From assembly GCA_000611775.1 (NCBI GenBank), contig KK106987.1:1240001-1304000 (forward strand): a DNA stretch of 64,000 nt, given 5' to 3'. The first letter of the stretch is position 1, and each line of letters begins with the position of its first letter. The position numbers and the translations under genes are program-made. Positions 1-12,330 of the stretch are shown here, piece after piece. A model generated the notes under the pieces. The model had not been told where the DNA came from and searched no databases. It saw only the letters and a program-made list of their open reading frames with translations. Source of the stretch: Umbilicaria muhlenbergii. Taxonomy: Eukaryota > Ascomycota > Lecanoromycetes > Umbilicariales > Umbilicariaceae.

Positions 1-189
1 ATGATGGCAGAAAGCGCAGTTGCGCGGGAGGGCAGGGTGCGCGCTGGTGATTTTGCAGCGGCAGCATTTGAGGATTTGTACGTGCTGGATTGGGGGACCG
101 GAGGGATGACTGGTGCGGTCTGGAGGTGATGGAACGGGGGAACAGTCCGCAGGAGAGGGGATGTAGAGAGGGAGGGGAAGGAGGTCCAT
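1..189 (-). CDS. Cysteine-rich zinc-ribbon-like protein, N-terminal fragment (runs off left edge)
   Basis: The minus strand is open from an ATG at 189 to the window edge (63 codons), so the 3' part is missing. The first 40 residues are proline-rich and probably disordered. They are followed by a Cys/His cluster at residues 42-63: CC at 42-43, C at 45, C-x2-C at 58 and 61, then HH. Many short ascomycete proteins carry a similar ribbon of two Cys pairs followed by His, usually of unknown function; that likeness is from general knowledge and I cannot name a family. The start is the first ATG in frame. It would be transcribed away from the PKS, so it is either the next gene beyond the cluster or an unrecognised member. 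Confidence is moderate because only 189 nt are visible. Confidence 0.5.
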   Translation of the reverse strand, partial: MDLLPLPLYIPSPADCSPVPSPPDRTSHPSGPPIQHVQILKCCRCKITSAHPALPRNCAFCHH

Positions 190-2504
190 CAGAGAGGGAG
201 CTTGCTGTAGGATGCGACTGGCACGAGCTGGAGCTTTTCTGGGGAAAATTGACAAATGGATAACTCGACCATTTTGACTCTTTGGGGGCCGCTGAAGGAA
301 TGGAGTGGTATTTTGCTGGATTCGAAGATGCGAGGAGGTAAAGAGAAAGGAGGGGAGCGAGAACAATGATAGTCTTGTACTTTGTAAAAGGACTTCACTG
401 TTCGGAGTGACGAAATGACATATCTGGTGACACGCAGTGAAGAAATTCTGCACCACGATCTGGAAATGTAGAGGTAAACTCAACGTGGCGTTTGCCATCA
501 TCTTTTCATGCCTGCTTCACTGTACTGAGACGATGTCGGTCAAAATGGAGGAATGCGTGTATCATCTGCACCGCTCTATGAGATCTAACGCCGTGCTCGC
601 TTTGGTGAAGACATTCGTGATAAGGGGATATTTCCTATGTCCGTAGCGACGGCAGACAGACCTCTTGTTCTTGCAATGGAGGGGTTGCTGCATCAACGCA
701 ACAAGACGATGCAGGGTATCTGCACCTTCGAGAAACTTGTCCAAACGAGAAAGATAAGGAAAACAGAATAGATACGTCCATCGTAGGCATTGAACCCCGG
801 TTTTGGAGGACATTCGCACCCTTTGCAACTGACTTATCGCAAGTAAGCCTGCAGTCATCAGAGGTGACGCTGAGATAGTGGGGTCTATGAGGCTAGGTTG
901 ATCCTGAAAGTCTAAGGCACGCAGCGAAGGAAGAGAATGAGAAAGGAAGGATGGAAAAGATGGATGTAGCTATGGCGGCCCCGCTCGAGGTTAGTAGGAA
1001 GCCTGGGTCGATAAGGAGCCGCAATCGATAGGAAGCCCGGATAGATAGGAAGCCTCGGGCAGTACGAGTAATGTCGCCGACCTTGTTGAGGAATCCTCAA
1101 CGGCCTCAAGCCAGCAGCAGCGTGGTGGCAAGATTTGAAACAGTGGTAGAGCTATTAAGATTGTCAAACAAGATAAGATAATCAAGCGCGAGATGCGCAC
1201 TGCTGTCGCACTACTCTCGCAGGATTTTGGGGCATCTGGGTTCTGGATCGCGGATTACGAATTGCGCACTCTAGATTCTGGAAAGGATTCCGTTGAGTCC
1301 TGTCCATCAAGCCATCGGAAGCCTTTCCCGTAAGCCGCGATCTTTGGAGAGGAGAAGAGCAGATGTGCTTTGGCTTGGTAAGCGCCGAGAGAGTGGAGAT
1401 TGCTGCATGTTGGACGTTGGAGGTTGGATGCCATGTAGATCTTTCGATGTTGTATACGCACCTTCAGTGTTTCCGCGAGAGAGTTGCTCAGATACCACCC
1501 ACCTGTACTCCACACTACCCGTGTCCCTAGCCACTGGCCTTGCTCTCCACCGATCCGGGCTGAAGGAATTCATGCAGATCATTAGGATCCTTTCTGATTC
1601 CTCCATGTGCGCAACACGATTGCTCATCTTCGACATCGACGGGAGCAGGTGCCTGGCTGGTGGGTCGTCATGGTGGACAGCCATCACTGGACCGGCAAAC
1701 CCCACGAGTGACGGCGGATTCATTGTAGGACCAGGGGCTTGCCCTCCCACCGTAGGATAATCAAACCCCATAGTACTTCGCATCAGGAACAGCTTCGGTT
1801 TGATCGGTACGTAGGCCAAAGCCTCACCGACTCATCAGCTGAGCGTGGGTTTGTGTATCTAGTTGTAGTAATCCGGTCTGGTCGACGAGACACCACTCAG
1901 CCCCAAGCCATACGCCTCAAGTCATACCTGACCATCGGTAGGTGCCTCAAGGTATGCTTCCCGACCTATGCTGAAGTCCCTTGCGCATGACAGCCATGAC
2001 ATTTTTAGGAAACGACAAGCGCACCAGCCAATGACGTAGAACAACAGCGGGCAACACCGATGAATGGTCTCGTCTGAGGTCATCCTCGCCTGCGTCCAGG
2101 CACGCCAGGCACGCCAGGTCAGAGTCGCGTCTTCGGCCGCGGTCAAGTCCGAAGCGACCAGGAGCATGGCGTGCATGGGTTCGTCTCGCCAGGCCCTTGG
2201 GCGACCGGATGACTCAGGCCGCTTGTTCTTCCTCCTTGGCGGGGCGGCGGGATGGACCCTGAATGTAAGGTAAACAGCGAGCCGGCTAATCAGCCCAGAC
2301 GCGGAACTGTCCACGACTGTCTCGCGAGTCGCTGCCAAGCGTCAACGGGCAGCGCAACGGTAAGGTAAGGTAAGGTACAACTAAGGCACATGTACGGTGC
2401 GCAGTCCGCACCCCCGACCCCCGACCCCCGATTCGGCTAGAGTCGTAATACACTTTAAGGGAGGTCAGGGCTCTCGCATGCGCCAACTGCAACTTCGCGT
2501 TTGC

Positions 2505-2515
2505 TCGGAATCCGA
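2505..2515 (+). promoter_or_regulatory. AflR-type binding site, PKS distal promoter
   Basis: TCGGAATCCGA fits TCGSWNNSCGR at every position and is nearly palindromic. It lies 1.1 kb upstream of the PKS start. The locus encodes an AflR-like regulator, so the match is plausible, but about eight such matches are expected by chance in 64 kb on two strands. Confidence 0.4.
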
Positions 2516-3317
2516 CATGATATTGCCAATGTCAAGGCCAACCTCCTGCGCGACCCTCCGCGCAACCCATCCCGTTCACGCATCCCGTCAACGACCCAAT
2601 GGCCAACATTCGGAGCAGCCAGACCGCCCATCTCTCTCCAACCCGTGGGAAAAGGCTCTTGGGGCTACACAGCCGTACTGTCTCACCAACGACCACTGAC
2701 CGCATCCATGCCACTAACCAGCATCTGGCATCAGATCATGATACCCATTCGGACGACTATGGGCTTCTCGCTGCCATCGTCTCTGAAATGTTGTCCGACT
2801 GGAGAGTCGCCCTAGGGATGCTGTCGTGGGACACAATCACCATGAACCAAGTAGATAACCCCGATGCGTCAGAAGCCATACGGCCTTTTCTTGGCTTCAA
2901 CGTACATGTACCGATGTATCACCGGCCGGATGCAAACAGACTACCGAATAAACGACTTTGGAGTAACATCCAGGATTGAAAGGTATGATTCTATGCATAT
3001 TCCATGCTACCCCAGGTACGTGCAGCAGCTGCGGAGCAACCCATGCTACCTACGCTCCGCTGCATGCCATCCAGCCACGTTTTCATGCGAGCTGCTGGGT
3101 GTTGCCACGGAACAACTGCGGACACGCTCGAGCCTCGTCCAGTTGGAGGCCTTTGCTATCTTTACCGCTTACTACCCATCTAACTTCATCCTGCTCGATA
3201 ACGGACTAGCGGTCGATGAATCTGACAGCCATTTTAGGCAGGGTTGGCGGTGCGGAACGAATGCATGCTTGGTGCCCTGGAGCTCGTGGATTGGAGGAAC
3301 CCAGTGCTTCCGTGATC

Positions 3318-3328
3318 TCGGTATCCGG
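3318..3328 (+). promoter_or_regulatory. AflR-type binding site, PKS proximal promoter
   Basis: TCGGTATCCGG fits TCGSWNNSCGR at every position. It lies about 285 bp upstream of the PKS ATG, a typical position for an activator site. It differs from the distal site at only two positions. Confidence 0.5.
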
Positions 3329-3534
3329 ATCGTCTTGATATAGTCTGGAGATTACGGTACAACAGGCTCCCGCCGCAGCTGTACCCTGTCTCCACACGTT
3401 CGGATATCTCCATCCCACACGGATTCCTAGAGCCAACACCACTTACAGTCTCTCAGCCCATCGGCGACTTCCAACCTGACCTGCGGGGCCAAGTCCGTCA
3501 GCTCCCAGACCCTTCTAGTCACGGCCCACAGTTA

Positions 3535-3542
3535 GATATAAG
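3535..3542 (+). promoter_or_regulatory. TATA-like element of the PKS
   Basis: GATATAAG lies 72 nt upstream of the PKS start codon, followed by a CT-rich stretch as is common at fungal transcription starts. This is inferred from position only. Confidence 0.35.
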
Positions 3543-3613
3543 GATGTGCTCCCTCCTCGACAACCCGTTCTTTTGGACAACCATTCATTCCTTCTCTCCG
3601 TTTCTCTACTACA

Positions 3614-6600
3614 ATGGCTCGACAAACTCAGGTGTACCTCTTCGGAGACCAGACCTTCGATTTCGACGGAGGACTTCGTCGCCTGTTGCACGTCAAGGAT
3701 AATGCTGTCCTCATCTCCTTCTTTGAAAGGGTTCAGCATGCTATCCGTATCGAGATTGGGGAGCTCCCCTTCCAAACCAAGGAGCTCTTCCCTCGTTTCT
3801 CCAGCCTCATCGACCTGCTGGCCAAGCACCGCGAGGCCGGCTCCAACCCTGCGATCGAAAAGATGCTGGCTTGCATTCATCAGTTCGCCTGCTTCTTTGA
3901 GTGAGCATCTCTCCGGAACGATATCCTTCGATATAACTGACATCAAATAGTCAACATAGCGAGGCCTCCCAATCATATCCTCTCCCTTCTGAGACATACA
4001 TGATTGGCATGTGCACCGGGCTACTCACTGCAGCGGCTGTCAGCTGCTGCCAATCGCTTTCTGAGCTTCTTCCCGTTGCCGTCCAAGCTGTTCTAGTTGC
4101 ATTCCGCACTGGCCTCCGCACCATGGAAGTCAGCACTCGTGTTGAGAAATCTGTGGGCGTATCAAAAGTATGGTCTGTGATGATCCCAGGGTGTTCCTAC
4201 GGAACGGTTTCAGATGTCCTCGACGAGTATCGTCGGACTAAGGTTGGTTTCCGTTCTGCTTCATACAACCGGTAGAGCTAGCTAACCTAAACAGTGCCTA
4301 CCTACCTCTTCACAAGCCTATATCAGCGCTGTCGCCTTGAACGGTTTGACTATCAGTGGACCACCAAGCGTCCTCGAGGAGCTAGTTAGAATCGACCAAT
4401 TTGCCAAACTGGGGGCGATCAAGATCCCAGTTCACGCTCCTTATCACGCATCCCATCTCTACGATGAAGCTGACCTCGACTCCATCTTGGAAAAGACGTC
4501 AGGAGAGACGTGCGCGTCCCGCCAAGTGCGGATCCCTCTCATTTCCAGCACGACAGGGGAACCGACATATACCGGCACTTTCGTATCCCTTCTTCGCGCA
4601 GTGCTTAGGGAGATTCTCCTTGAACCCCTTCGCATGGACAGAATCCAAGAAGGCCTTGCATCCATTCTGAGCGCATCTGGAACATCACACTGCAAGGTTA
4701 CCCCGATCGCCACCAAAGCTGGACAGGGTCTAGTTGCGGCCTTGAAGAAAGCTGGGTATGCGGGAATCAAGCTCGACGATGGAGTAAAAACTGCCAAGGA
4801 AACTGGGCCGACTGGAAGACCTGGACAGTCGAAGATTGCCATTATTGGCATGTCCGGAAGATTTCCAGATGCCGAAAGCCCAGAGGCATTCTGGGATATC
4901 CTCTACCAAGGCCTCGACGTCCACAAAGAGGCCCCTGCGTCTCACTGGAACGTCAAGACCCACGTCGATCCGGAAGGCAAGAAGAAGAATACCAGCGGTA
5001 CTCCCTACGGCTGCTGGCTGAAAGACCCTGGCATGTTCGATGCTCGATTCTTCAACATGTCGCCGCGAGAAGCCCCTCAGGTGGACCCTGCCCAAAGACT
5101 TGCGCTTCTTACAGCGTACGAAGCTATTGAACAGGCCGGTATCGTCCCCGACGCGACTCCGTCTACGCAAAAGGACCGCGTTGGTGTCTTTTATGGAATG
5201 ACCAGCAACGATTGGTGCGAAACAAACAGCGCACAAGACATCGACACCTATTTCATCCCAGGTGGAAATCGTGCGTTCACGCCAGGTCGTATCAATTACT
5301 TCTTCAAATTCAGCGGCCCGAGTTACAGTGTTGACACTGCCTGCTCGTCAAGTCTTGCGGCAATTCATGTCGCATGTAACTCTCTCTGGACTGGTGACTG
5401 CGACACGGCCATTGCTGGCGGCACTAATGTGTTGACCAACCCTGACTTCACCGCTGGTCTCGACAAGGGACACTTTCTGTCAAGAACCGGCAACTGCAAG
5501 ACCTTTGATGATGGTGCCGACGGATACTGCCGTGGTGAAGGTGTGGGGACGGTTATCCTGAAGCGCTTGGAAGATGCTCAAGCCGATAACGACCCAATCC
5601 AAGGTATAATCCTTGGAGCCTACACCAACCACTCAGCTGAAGCCGACTCCATTACCCGGCCACACGTTCCAGCTCAAAGATTCGTCTTCGACAAGATCCT
5701 GAACGGAGCAAACTTGGATCCGTACAGCGTCAGCTACATTGAGATGCATGGAACCGGCACTCAGACTGGTGATGCTGGAGAGATGCAATCTGTTCTAGAG
5801 ACCTTCGCGCCAGACACTGCCCTTGTGCCGCGTACCGTGCAGCAACCCCTTTATTTGGGATCCGCAAAATCCAACATCGGACATGGGGAGTCGGCGTCTG
5901 GTGTCATCGGACTTGCCAAGCTACTCCTAATGATGCGCAAGGACATCATCCCGCCTCACTGCGGTATCAAGACTAAGATCAACCACAAGTTCCCGACTGA
6001 TCTCAGGGAGCGCAATGTCAACATTGCCTTGAAGCCTACACCATGGACTCGTCCTGAGTCGGGCACGCGCAGGGCTCTTCTCAACAACTTCAGCGCCGCT
6101 GGCGGAAATTCTGCTCTACTTCTAGAAGATGCTCCAGCATTCGTTGTCAAGAATCAACGCGACCCCCGCACTTCATACCAGGTCGCAGTTTCAGCCAAGA
6201 CCGCATCCTCCTTGAAAGGAAACCTTGCGTCGATAATGGCCTTCCTCAAGAGCAGCCGTGACCTCTCACTGGCGAGCCTCTCCTACACCACTACTGCTCG
6301 CCGCATCCATCACCCCCATCGGGTCATCGTCAACGGCTCAGACATCGAAGAGATCAAGATCCGCCTTGAGGCTGCCATTGCTCGTGGAGACGGAGCAACA
6401 AGGCCCAAGTGCGCGCCAAAGGTTGCCTTTGCCTTTACCGGCCAAGGTTCCCAGTACCCTGGAATGGGGAAGCAGCTTTTCGAAGGGTTCACGCAATTCC
6501 GTTCAGACATCAAGCGCTTCGATCAGATCGGCCGAAGCCAAGGCTTCCCGTCAATTCTGCCTCTCATCCAGGCCGAAGGTGGAGACATTTCAGAATTCGA

Positions 6601-9600
6601 GCCAGTAGTTGTGCAGCTCGGGTCTGCATGCATTCAAATGGCATTGGCACGGTTGTGGACCTCATGGGGTCTCTCCCCTGTTGCAGTGATTGGCCACAGC
6701 CTGGGCGAGTACGCTGCTCTCAACGCCGCTGGTGTCCTCTCCGACTCTGACACCATCTACCTGACTGGCAAGCGAGCACAAATGCTCCAGGAACGTTGCA
6801 GCCGTGGCACTCACGCTATGCTTGCCGTCAAAGCGTCTGTTGCAAAGATCAATGCATCATCAAACCAGAGAATGTACGAAATCGCCTGCATCAACGCTCC
6901 GGAAGAGACTGTCCTTAGCGGAACGAATGAGAACATCGATTTGGTCGCTGATGAGCTCGCCGCTCAGGGGATCAAGGGCACCAAGCTCAAGGTGCCTTTC
7001 GCATTCCATTCGTCTCAAGTGCAGCCGATATTGGAAAGCTTCACAGATGCTGCTCAAGGTGTTACTTTCCATAAGCCGACCATTCCTGTCATATGCCCTC
7101 TGCTTGGCAAGGTTGTCACTGAAGCAGGAACCTTTGGACCTGCTTACCTCAGCCGCCACTGCCGGGAGACCGTCGACGTCTTGGGTGCCTTGAAAGCTGC
7201 AAAGGATGCCAAGGTTTTGACCGACAACACCTTCATCGAGATTGGAGCCCATCCAGTGGTCTCTGGGATGATCAGGGCCACACTCGGCTCTACGAATGTC
7301 TTCCTTCCTTCGCTTCAGCGCAACAAGGACACCTGGAAGGTCCTCTCAGAAACTCTCTGCTCGCTATACTCGGCTGGTGCTGAGCTTCGATGGGCAGAGT
7401 ACCACCGTGATTTCAAAGCTTCCCAAGAGGTCATTCAGCTCCCGGCTTATAGCTGGGATCTCAAGAACTACTGGATGCAGTATGTCAACGACTGGTCTCT
7501 CCGCAAGGGCGACGCACCCGAAGTCCGTATCACTCAAGAGGCAGCTGTCATTGAGGAGCCGAAAGACCTCACTCCCAACACCACTTGTGTGCAGAGGATG
7601 CTCGAGGAGAAGATGAACGGTGACAAAGGACTCTTGGTGTTCGAGTCAGACATCCTACGCGGTGATCTCGCCCCCATTGTCATGGGCCACACAGTGAACG
7701 GAGTTTCTCTTTGCACTCCTGTAAGTATTCCCGCGATTTCTAAGACTCGAGTTCGGGTACTAATATACTTCTAGTCTGTCTATGCCGACATTGCTCTCAC
7801 CATCGGCAAATATCTGCTTGACCGTTACAAGCCCGATGCGAAGAACAAGACACTCGGTGTTGACGATATGACCATCGAGAAGCCTCTCATTGCGAGATCA
7901 AAGGGCCCACAGATGCTGCGAACTTCAGTCGACGTCGACTGGACTGCTAACACTGTAGTGTGCAAATTCTACAGTGTCAACGAAGCGGGTCAGAAGACTG
8001 TCCAGCACGCGTGGTGCAACCTTGGTTTCACCAACGCTGCTGAGCAACTCACCGAATACAACCGCAACGCGTACTTGATCAGGCACCGCATGGTCGAGTT
8101 ACGCAAGGGCCTTGAGACTGGACAATGCCAGAAGTTCAACCGATCTATGTGCTACAAGATGGTCAGCTCACTGGCCGGATACGCTCCAGAGTACAGAGGT
8201 GTGGATGAGGTCATCCTTGACAGCACCACCCTCGAAGCCAGCAGCCGTGTCTGCTTCCAGAACACCAAGAAGGAAGGCACATACTACCTCAACCCATGCT
8301 ACATTGACAGTCTCGCCCAGACCGGTGGGTTTGTCATGAACGCTAACGATGGCGTCGATCTCGAGAAGGAATGCTTCGTCAACCACGGGTGGAAGTCGTT
8401 CCAATTCTTCAAGGAGATTGACCCAGAGAAGTCGTACCAGACTTATGTTAGAATGCAGAAATCTGAGCATGGCAAGGATGAGTGGGCAGGTGACGTGATG
8501 ATCTTCGATGACACGGACACCATCATGGCCATTGTCAAGGGCATAGTAGTAAGTCATACTCAGGTCTTTTACGACTACAATTATTGACACGAAGTAGCTC
8601 CAAGGTGTGCCGCGCCGGCTCATGAACTACATCGTGTCGGCCAAGGATAACTCCCAGGCTGCCGCCGATCGTTCCACCGTTCGACCGCCCAAGACCGGCG
8701 CTCCTTCTCCTATGGTCAAGGCCGTACCTGCCGCGCCCAAGGCCGCTGCGCCAAAGGCTGCCGTTGCCGCCGCACCAAAGGCTCCTGCACCCGCTGCAGC
8801 TAGCAACGTGGCGTTCAAGACCTGGAGTTCAGTGCTTGGTGTCATCTCAGAGGAAAGCGGTGTGGCTGTTTCAGACTTGACTGATGACAGCCACTTTGCA
8901 GACATGGGCGTCGACTCCCTTCTAGCCCTGATCGTTGCCAGCAGATGTCGTGAGGAACTCAGCTTGGAACTCGAGTCAGCTATGTTCATGGAGTACCCGA
9001 CCGTGAAAGCCTTGAAGGACTGGTTCTTGGGCCAGTCTGGCTCTTCTGTCGAGCCAGTGGCTGCTGCCCCTGAGCCAGCCTACTCCGCACCTGAGCCCGT
9101 CTACTCTGCACCCGCACCACAAGCTCCAGTTCAGCAGGCGGCCCCCAGCGTCGACAACTCTGGTGCATCCCAGAAATGGGGTTCCATACTTGCCATCATC
9201 TCAGAGGAGAGCGGTGTCGCTCTGCCCGATCTGACCGATGACAGCCATTTCGCGGACATGGGCGTGGACTCCCTTCTGGCGTTGATTGTCGCCAGCCGGT
9301 GCCGTGAAGAACTCGAAGTCGAGCTCGAATCCGCCATGTTCATCGAGTTTCCAACTGTAGGATCCTTGAAGTCTGCCTTCTTGGGAGCTGCTGGTGAACC
9401 GGAATCAAACGAGATTGATGTGATTACGGGACCGAGCTCCTCCGCTTCGAGCATGCCTGGCACGCCTAACAACGAGGCCTACACCCCGTATGAGACCGAT
9501 ATTACCGAGCCTTCCTCCGACGCCGAGACTGAGACAAAGCGACCGAGCATGAAAATCCCACAGTCTAGGTCGATTGTGCTTCAGGGCCTGCCTCAGACCG

Positions 9601-10343
9601 CCAAGAAGACCCTATTCTTCCTCCCTGACGGTTGTGGCTCTGCATCATCCTATCAACACATCCCTAGAGTTGAGGCCAACATTGCCATCGTTGGACTCAA
9701 CTGCCCCTTCATGACGACACCCCAGAACATGAAGTGCACTGTTGACGATCTGGCCTGGGCCTACCTCAAGGAGATCCGCCGCCGACAGCCATCCGGTCCT
9801 TACTACCTCGGTGGCTGGTCCGCCGGCGGCATCCTCGCCTACAACTGCGCGCAGAAGCTGATCAACCAGGGTGAAGAGGTCAAGAACCTCATCTTGATCG
9901 ACTCGCCTGCCCCGTTCGGTCTCGACCGACTGCCCAAGCGCTTCTACGACTACTGCAACCGCGTCGGTCTCTTCGGCGACGGCGGAAAGGCGCCCCCGGA
10001 TTGGCTCATCCCGCACTTCAACGCCAGCATCGAAGTCCTCCACGAGTACTACGCCACCCCGCTGCCCGCCGGCACCGCTCCCCGCACCGACATGATCTGG
10101 GCGTGCGACAGCGTCATGGAGGGCCGTCCCGACATCCCGAGACTGGCGCCGCACCCGGACGACACCGAGGGCATGAAGTTCTTGCTCGAGAGCCGACGCG
10201 ACTTTGGCCCGAATGGGTGGGACAAGCTGTTGGGCGGGGCGACGATCACGGTGGAGAAGTCGCAGAACGCGAATCATTTCACCATGATGCGGGGGGGGCA
10301 GGCGCAGCGGTTGGCGGATTTGATTAACAATGCTATGGCTTAG
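3614..10343 (+). CDS. Non-reducing polyketide synthase (SAT-KS-AT-PT-ACP-ACP-TE), five exons, 2174 aa
   Basis: Exons are 3614-3900, 3951-4242, 4295-7720, 7775-8548 and 8598-10343; introns are 49-54 nt and the model closes in frame. Domains in order: starter-unit acyltransferase with GMCTG (Cys117); ketosynthase from about residue 373 with DTACSSS (Cys543), HGTGTQ (His678) and NIGHGES (His723); malonyl acyltransferase with GHSLGEY (Ser995); product template with GHTVNG (His1325) and YIDS (Asp1513); two near-identical acyl carriers, each MGVDSLLAL (Ser1700 and Ser1818); and a C-terminal thioesterase/Claisen cyclase with GWSAGG (Ser2001) and a late His2153. All visible catalytic residues are intact. 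Layout and length match the wA/PksP/PKS1 group that makes heptaketide naphthopyrone or tetrahydroxynaphthalene pigment precursors, and also CTB1-type synthases. The product cannot be fixed from sequence alone. The first ATG is supported by the SAT start MARQTQVYLFGDQT. The gene is convergent with the FSH hydrolase. Confidence 0.96.
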
Positions 10344-10674
10344 ACTCGGACAGGTATAGAGGACGGATGCATTGGGATTGGGGTGTTGTTGGTGGCTGCT
10401 TCTTTGGGGGGATGGAATTTGTCACAGGGGGGTTTTGGTTTTGGGAGTGGTTTATTTATTTGCAATGGATGGGTTTTGGGTGTTGGCGAGCATTTGGCAT
10501 TTGATTCCCTTATAGATCGCGCTTCACGTTTTAGAGGGTTGGAGTGCATGGATGGATTAGATTCTCTTTCCTTTCTCGATATGCGGGTTCGGTTTCGAGC
10601 AAATGGACTATATATGACTACTTTTCATGGAAGATTTGAGACGTCGCTTGGGGAGAATGTGACTGGGCTTGAGG

Positions 10675-10676
<2 letters not shown>

Positions 10677-10722
<46 letters not shown>
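10677..10722 (+). repeat. (GAT)15 microsatellite
   Basis: About fifteen uninterrupted GAT units lie 330 bp after the PKS stop codon. It is a likely length-variable marker and is not part of a recognised coding region. Confidence 0.9.
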
Positions 10723-11503
10723 CGGAATGAGGGACTTGTTTTTCGTAAACTACTACTTACTCTACGGATTATCATATTGACGTTTGATCTTTTCTTTTTT
10801 TTCAAGATTCTCCCACCGATGCGCTGTCTGCTGTGGTGGTGAGCTTGAGGTCGGGATTTATTGGCTTGGGTGTTCGAATAGAGATTTTCGTGCACGAGCA
10901 CTCGCACTCGCACTGGAGAAAGAACAGCCTTTTCTACTAACGGTCAATACGGGCGGCTGTATCATGAGGTCTTATTCTTATCTCTATATCTGATTTTTTT
11001 TTTTCACCCCTGTTTCCATCATCTTCGGTTGTGTTCACTTCCCCATCCCTGTCATCATCATCATCATCATCATGAGTATTTCCATCCCCACCCCTCCCTC
11101 CCCTCCCTCCCCTCCCTCCCGGTGAAATATATACCTCCCTCGTCCACTCCCTCTCCCTCTCCCTTCTCTCTTTCGACCGACCGACCGACCCCTGATGGGG
11201 AAGTCACACCCTGCCGTTCATGATCCTGCCTCGCTGGCCATCTGTATCTCCTTCTCTTGTCTTCTCTTCTTCAACTCCCCTTCTACTCCCCTTCTCTCCT
11301 CTCCTCTCCTCTCCTCCTCTTCTACTCCCCATCAACTCCCTTCCCCCTTCCCCTCCGACCGACCCCTGTTTCTTCTTCCCCTCTCTCTCTCGACTTCTTC
11401 AACCGCCCCCCTCTCCTTCAACCTCTCCTCTTGAGTATATCTCTTCCCTCTTCCCCCTTTCCCCGCCAACCAACCTTCCTGCAGTTCAGTCTATCCCTCG
11501 CTG

Positions 11504-11541
11504 TTGGTTGGTTGGTTGGTTGGTTGGTTGGTTGGTTGGTT
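11504..11541 (+). repeat. (TTGG)n microsatellite
   Basis: About nine and a half perfect tetranucleotide units lie inside the pyrimidine-rich convergent spacer. Confidence 0.9.
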
Positions 11542-11940
11542 ACACCCTTTGGAGCTGCTATCTATCTATCCATCCATCCCATTATCGTCCGTCTTGGTCT
11601 TGATAAAACGCATGGATACTACGCGCTGCGCCGCTGCCGCTGCTGAAGCTGCTGAAGATGCACTGGGCTTGAGGTTGGGCGGACGGGGGGGTTGGATGGG
11701 TGGATGGATGAATGGGAGGGTGGGGTGGGGGGTGCGATTGATAGATAGGTAGGTGGGGTGTGTGTGGAGTTCGTAAGTAGAGAGGATGGAAGGGGGGGTG
11801 GGGAGGGAGTAAGAGGTGGAGTGTGGGATGAATGGGATGGGAGGGGGAGGGATGGAGGGGGGGTTTGTTGGTAGATGAGGAAGAGGGAGGGGGAGAGGAG
11901 GAGGAGGCTGATGGGATGAGTTGGGTTGGGATAGTGGGTT

Positions 11941-11972
11941 TGATGATGGGATGGGATGGGATGGGATGGGAT
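11941..11972 (+). repeat. (ATGGG)n pentanucleotide repeat
   Basis: About five perfect ATGGG units follow a long purine-rich, G-run-rich stretch (about 11680-11940). The G-runs could form G-quadruplexes, which is an inference. Confidence 0.8.
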
Positions 11973-12330
11973 GAACGGATTATTGGTTACCATGCGAGGA
12001 AGGGTGGAGGGTCGTGATTAATAGTTGGCAGGAGGAGCAGGGCCTTTGATCGATAATTGAGGCAGTAAATGTAATGAAGCAAGGAGTGGAGATGGGAAAA
12101 ATGGGTGGTTGTCAATTGTAATGAATCTCGCCCTTAACGCCCGCCATGATGATCATTTATCTACTATCCTATACTCCCCACACGCCCAACCTTTCCACAA
12201 GCAAATCTAACCCCGTGATAAACCTGAAACTGAACCCCCCCCAAAAACCACCATCTCACCCCTCCCCACCCCTCAACCCCTCCCTTCCCCCCCTCTATAT
12301 TCCCTTCCCCATTCCACTCTTCCCCCCTCC

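Larger units (their letters stand above)
190..3613. other. Long gene-free stretch upstream of the PKS
   Basis: No convincing gene is seen over 3.4 kb on either strand; the longest open frames (about 155-170 codons near 1300-1820) overlap each other on opposite strands and match nothing I know. It holds a short TAAGG tandem run (about 2360-2378), two matches to the AflR consensus (2505-2515 and 3318-3328) and a TATA-like GATATAAG at 3535-3542. It is best read as the PKS promoter plus spacer. Confidence 0.6.
10344..12330. other. Convergent intergenic spacer with simple repeats and strand-composition switches
   Basis: No gene is seen between the 3' ends of the PKS and the hydrolase. The stretch contains a GAT microsatellite, a TTGG repeat and an ATGGG repeat. 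The plus strand is strongly pyrimidine-rich at about 11040-11500, purine/G-rich at about 11680-12020 and C-rich again at about 12170-12330. Open frames here are low-complexity translations of these tracts. Confidence 0.65.

Noticed and set aside
1293-1819. Two 155-170 codon open frames on opposite strands upstream of the PKS
   Set aside because: They overlap almost completely, have no recognisable motifs or splice partners and no start context; this is typical chance coding in GC-rich spacer.
9645-10277. 210-codon minus-strand frame inside the PKS thioesterase
   Set aside because: It is antisense to an intact TE domain with catalytic Ser and His; its composition is only a reflection of the sense codons.
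3614-10343. Firm naming of the PKS as the DHN-melanin synthase
   Set aside because: Domain order and length fit, but CTB1-like and naphthopyrone synthases share them, and no hydroxynaphthalene reductase, scytalone dehydratase or Cmr1-type regulator is nearby.
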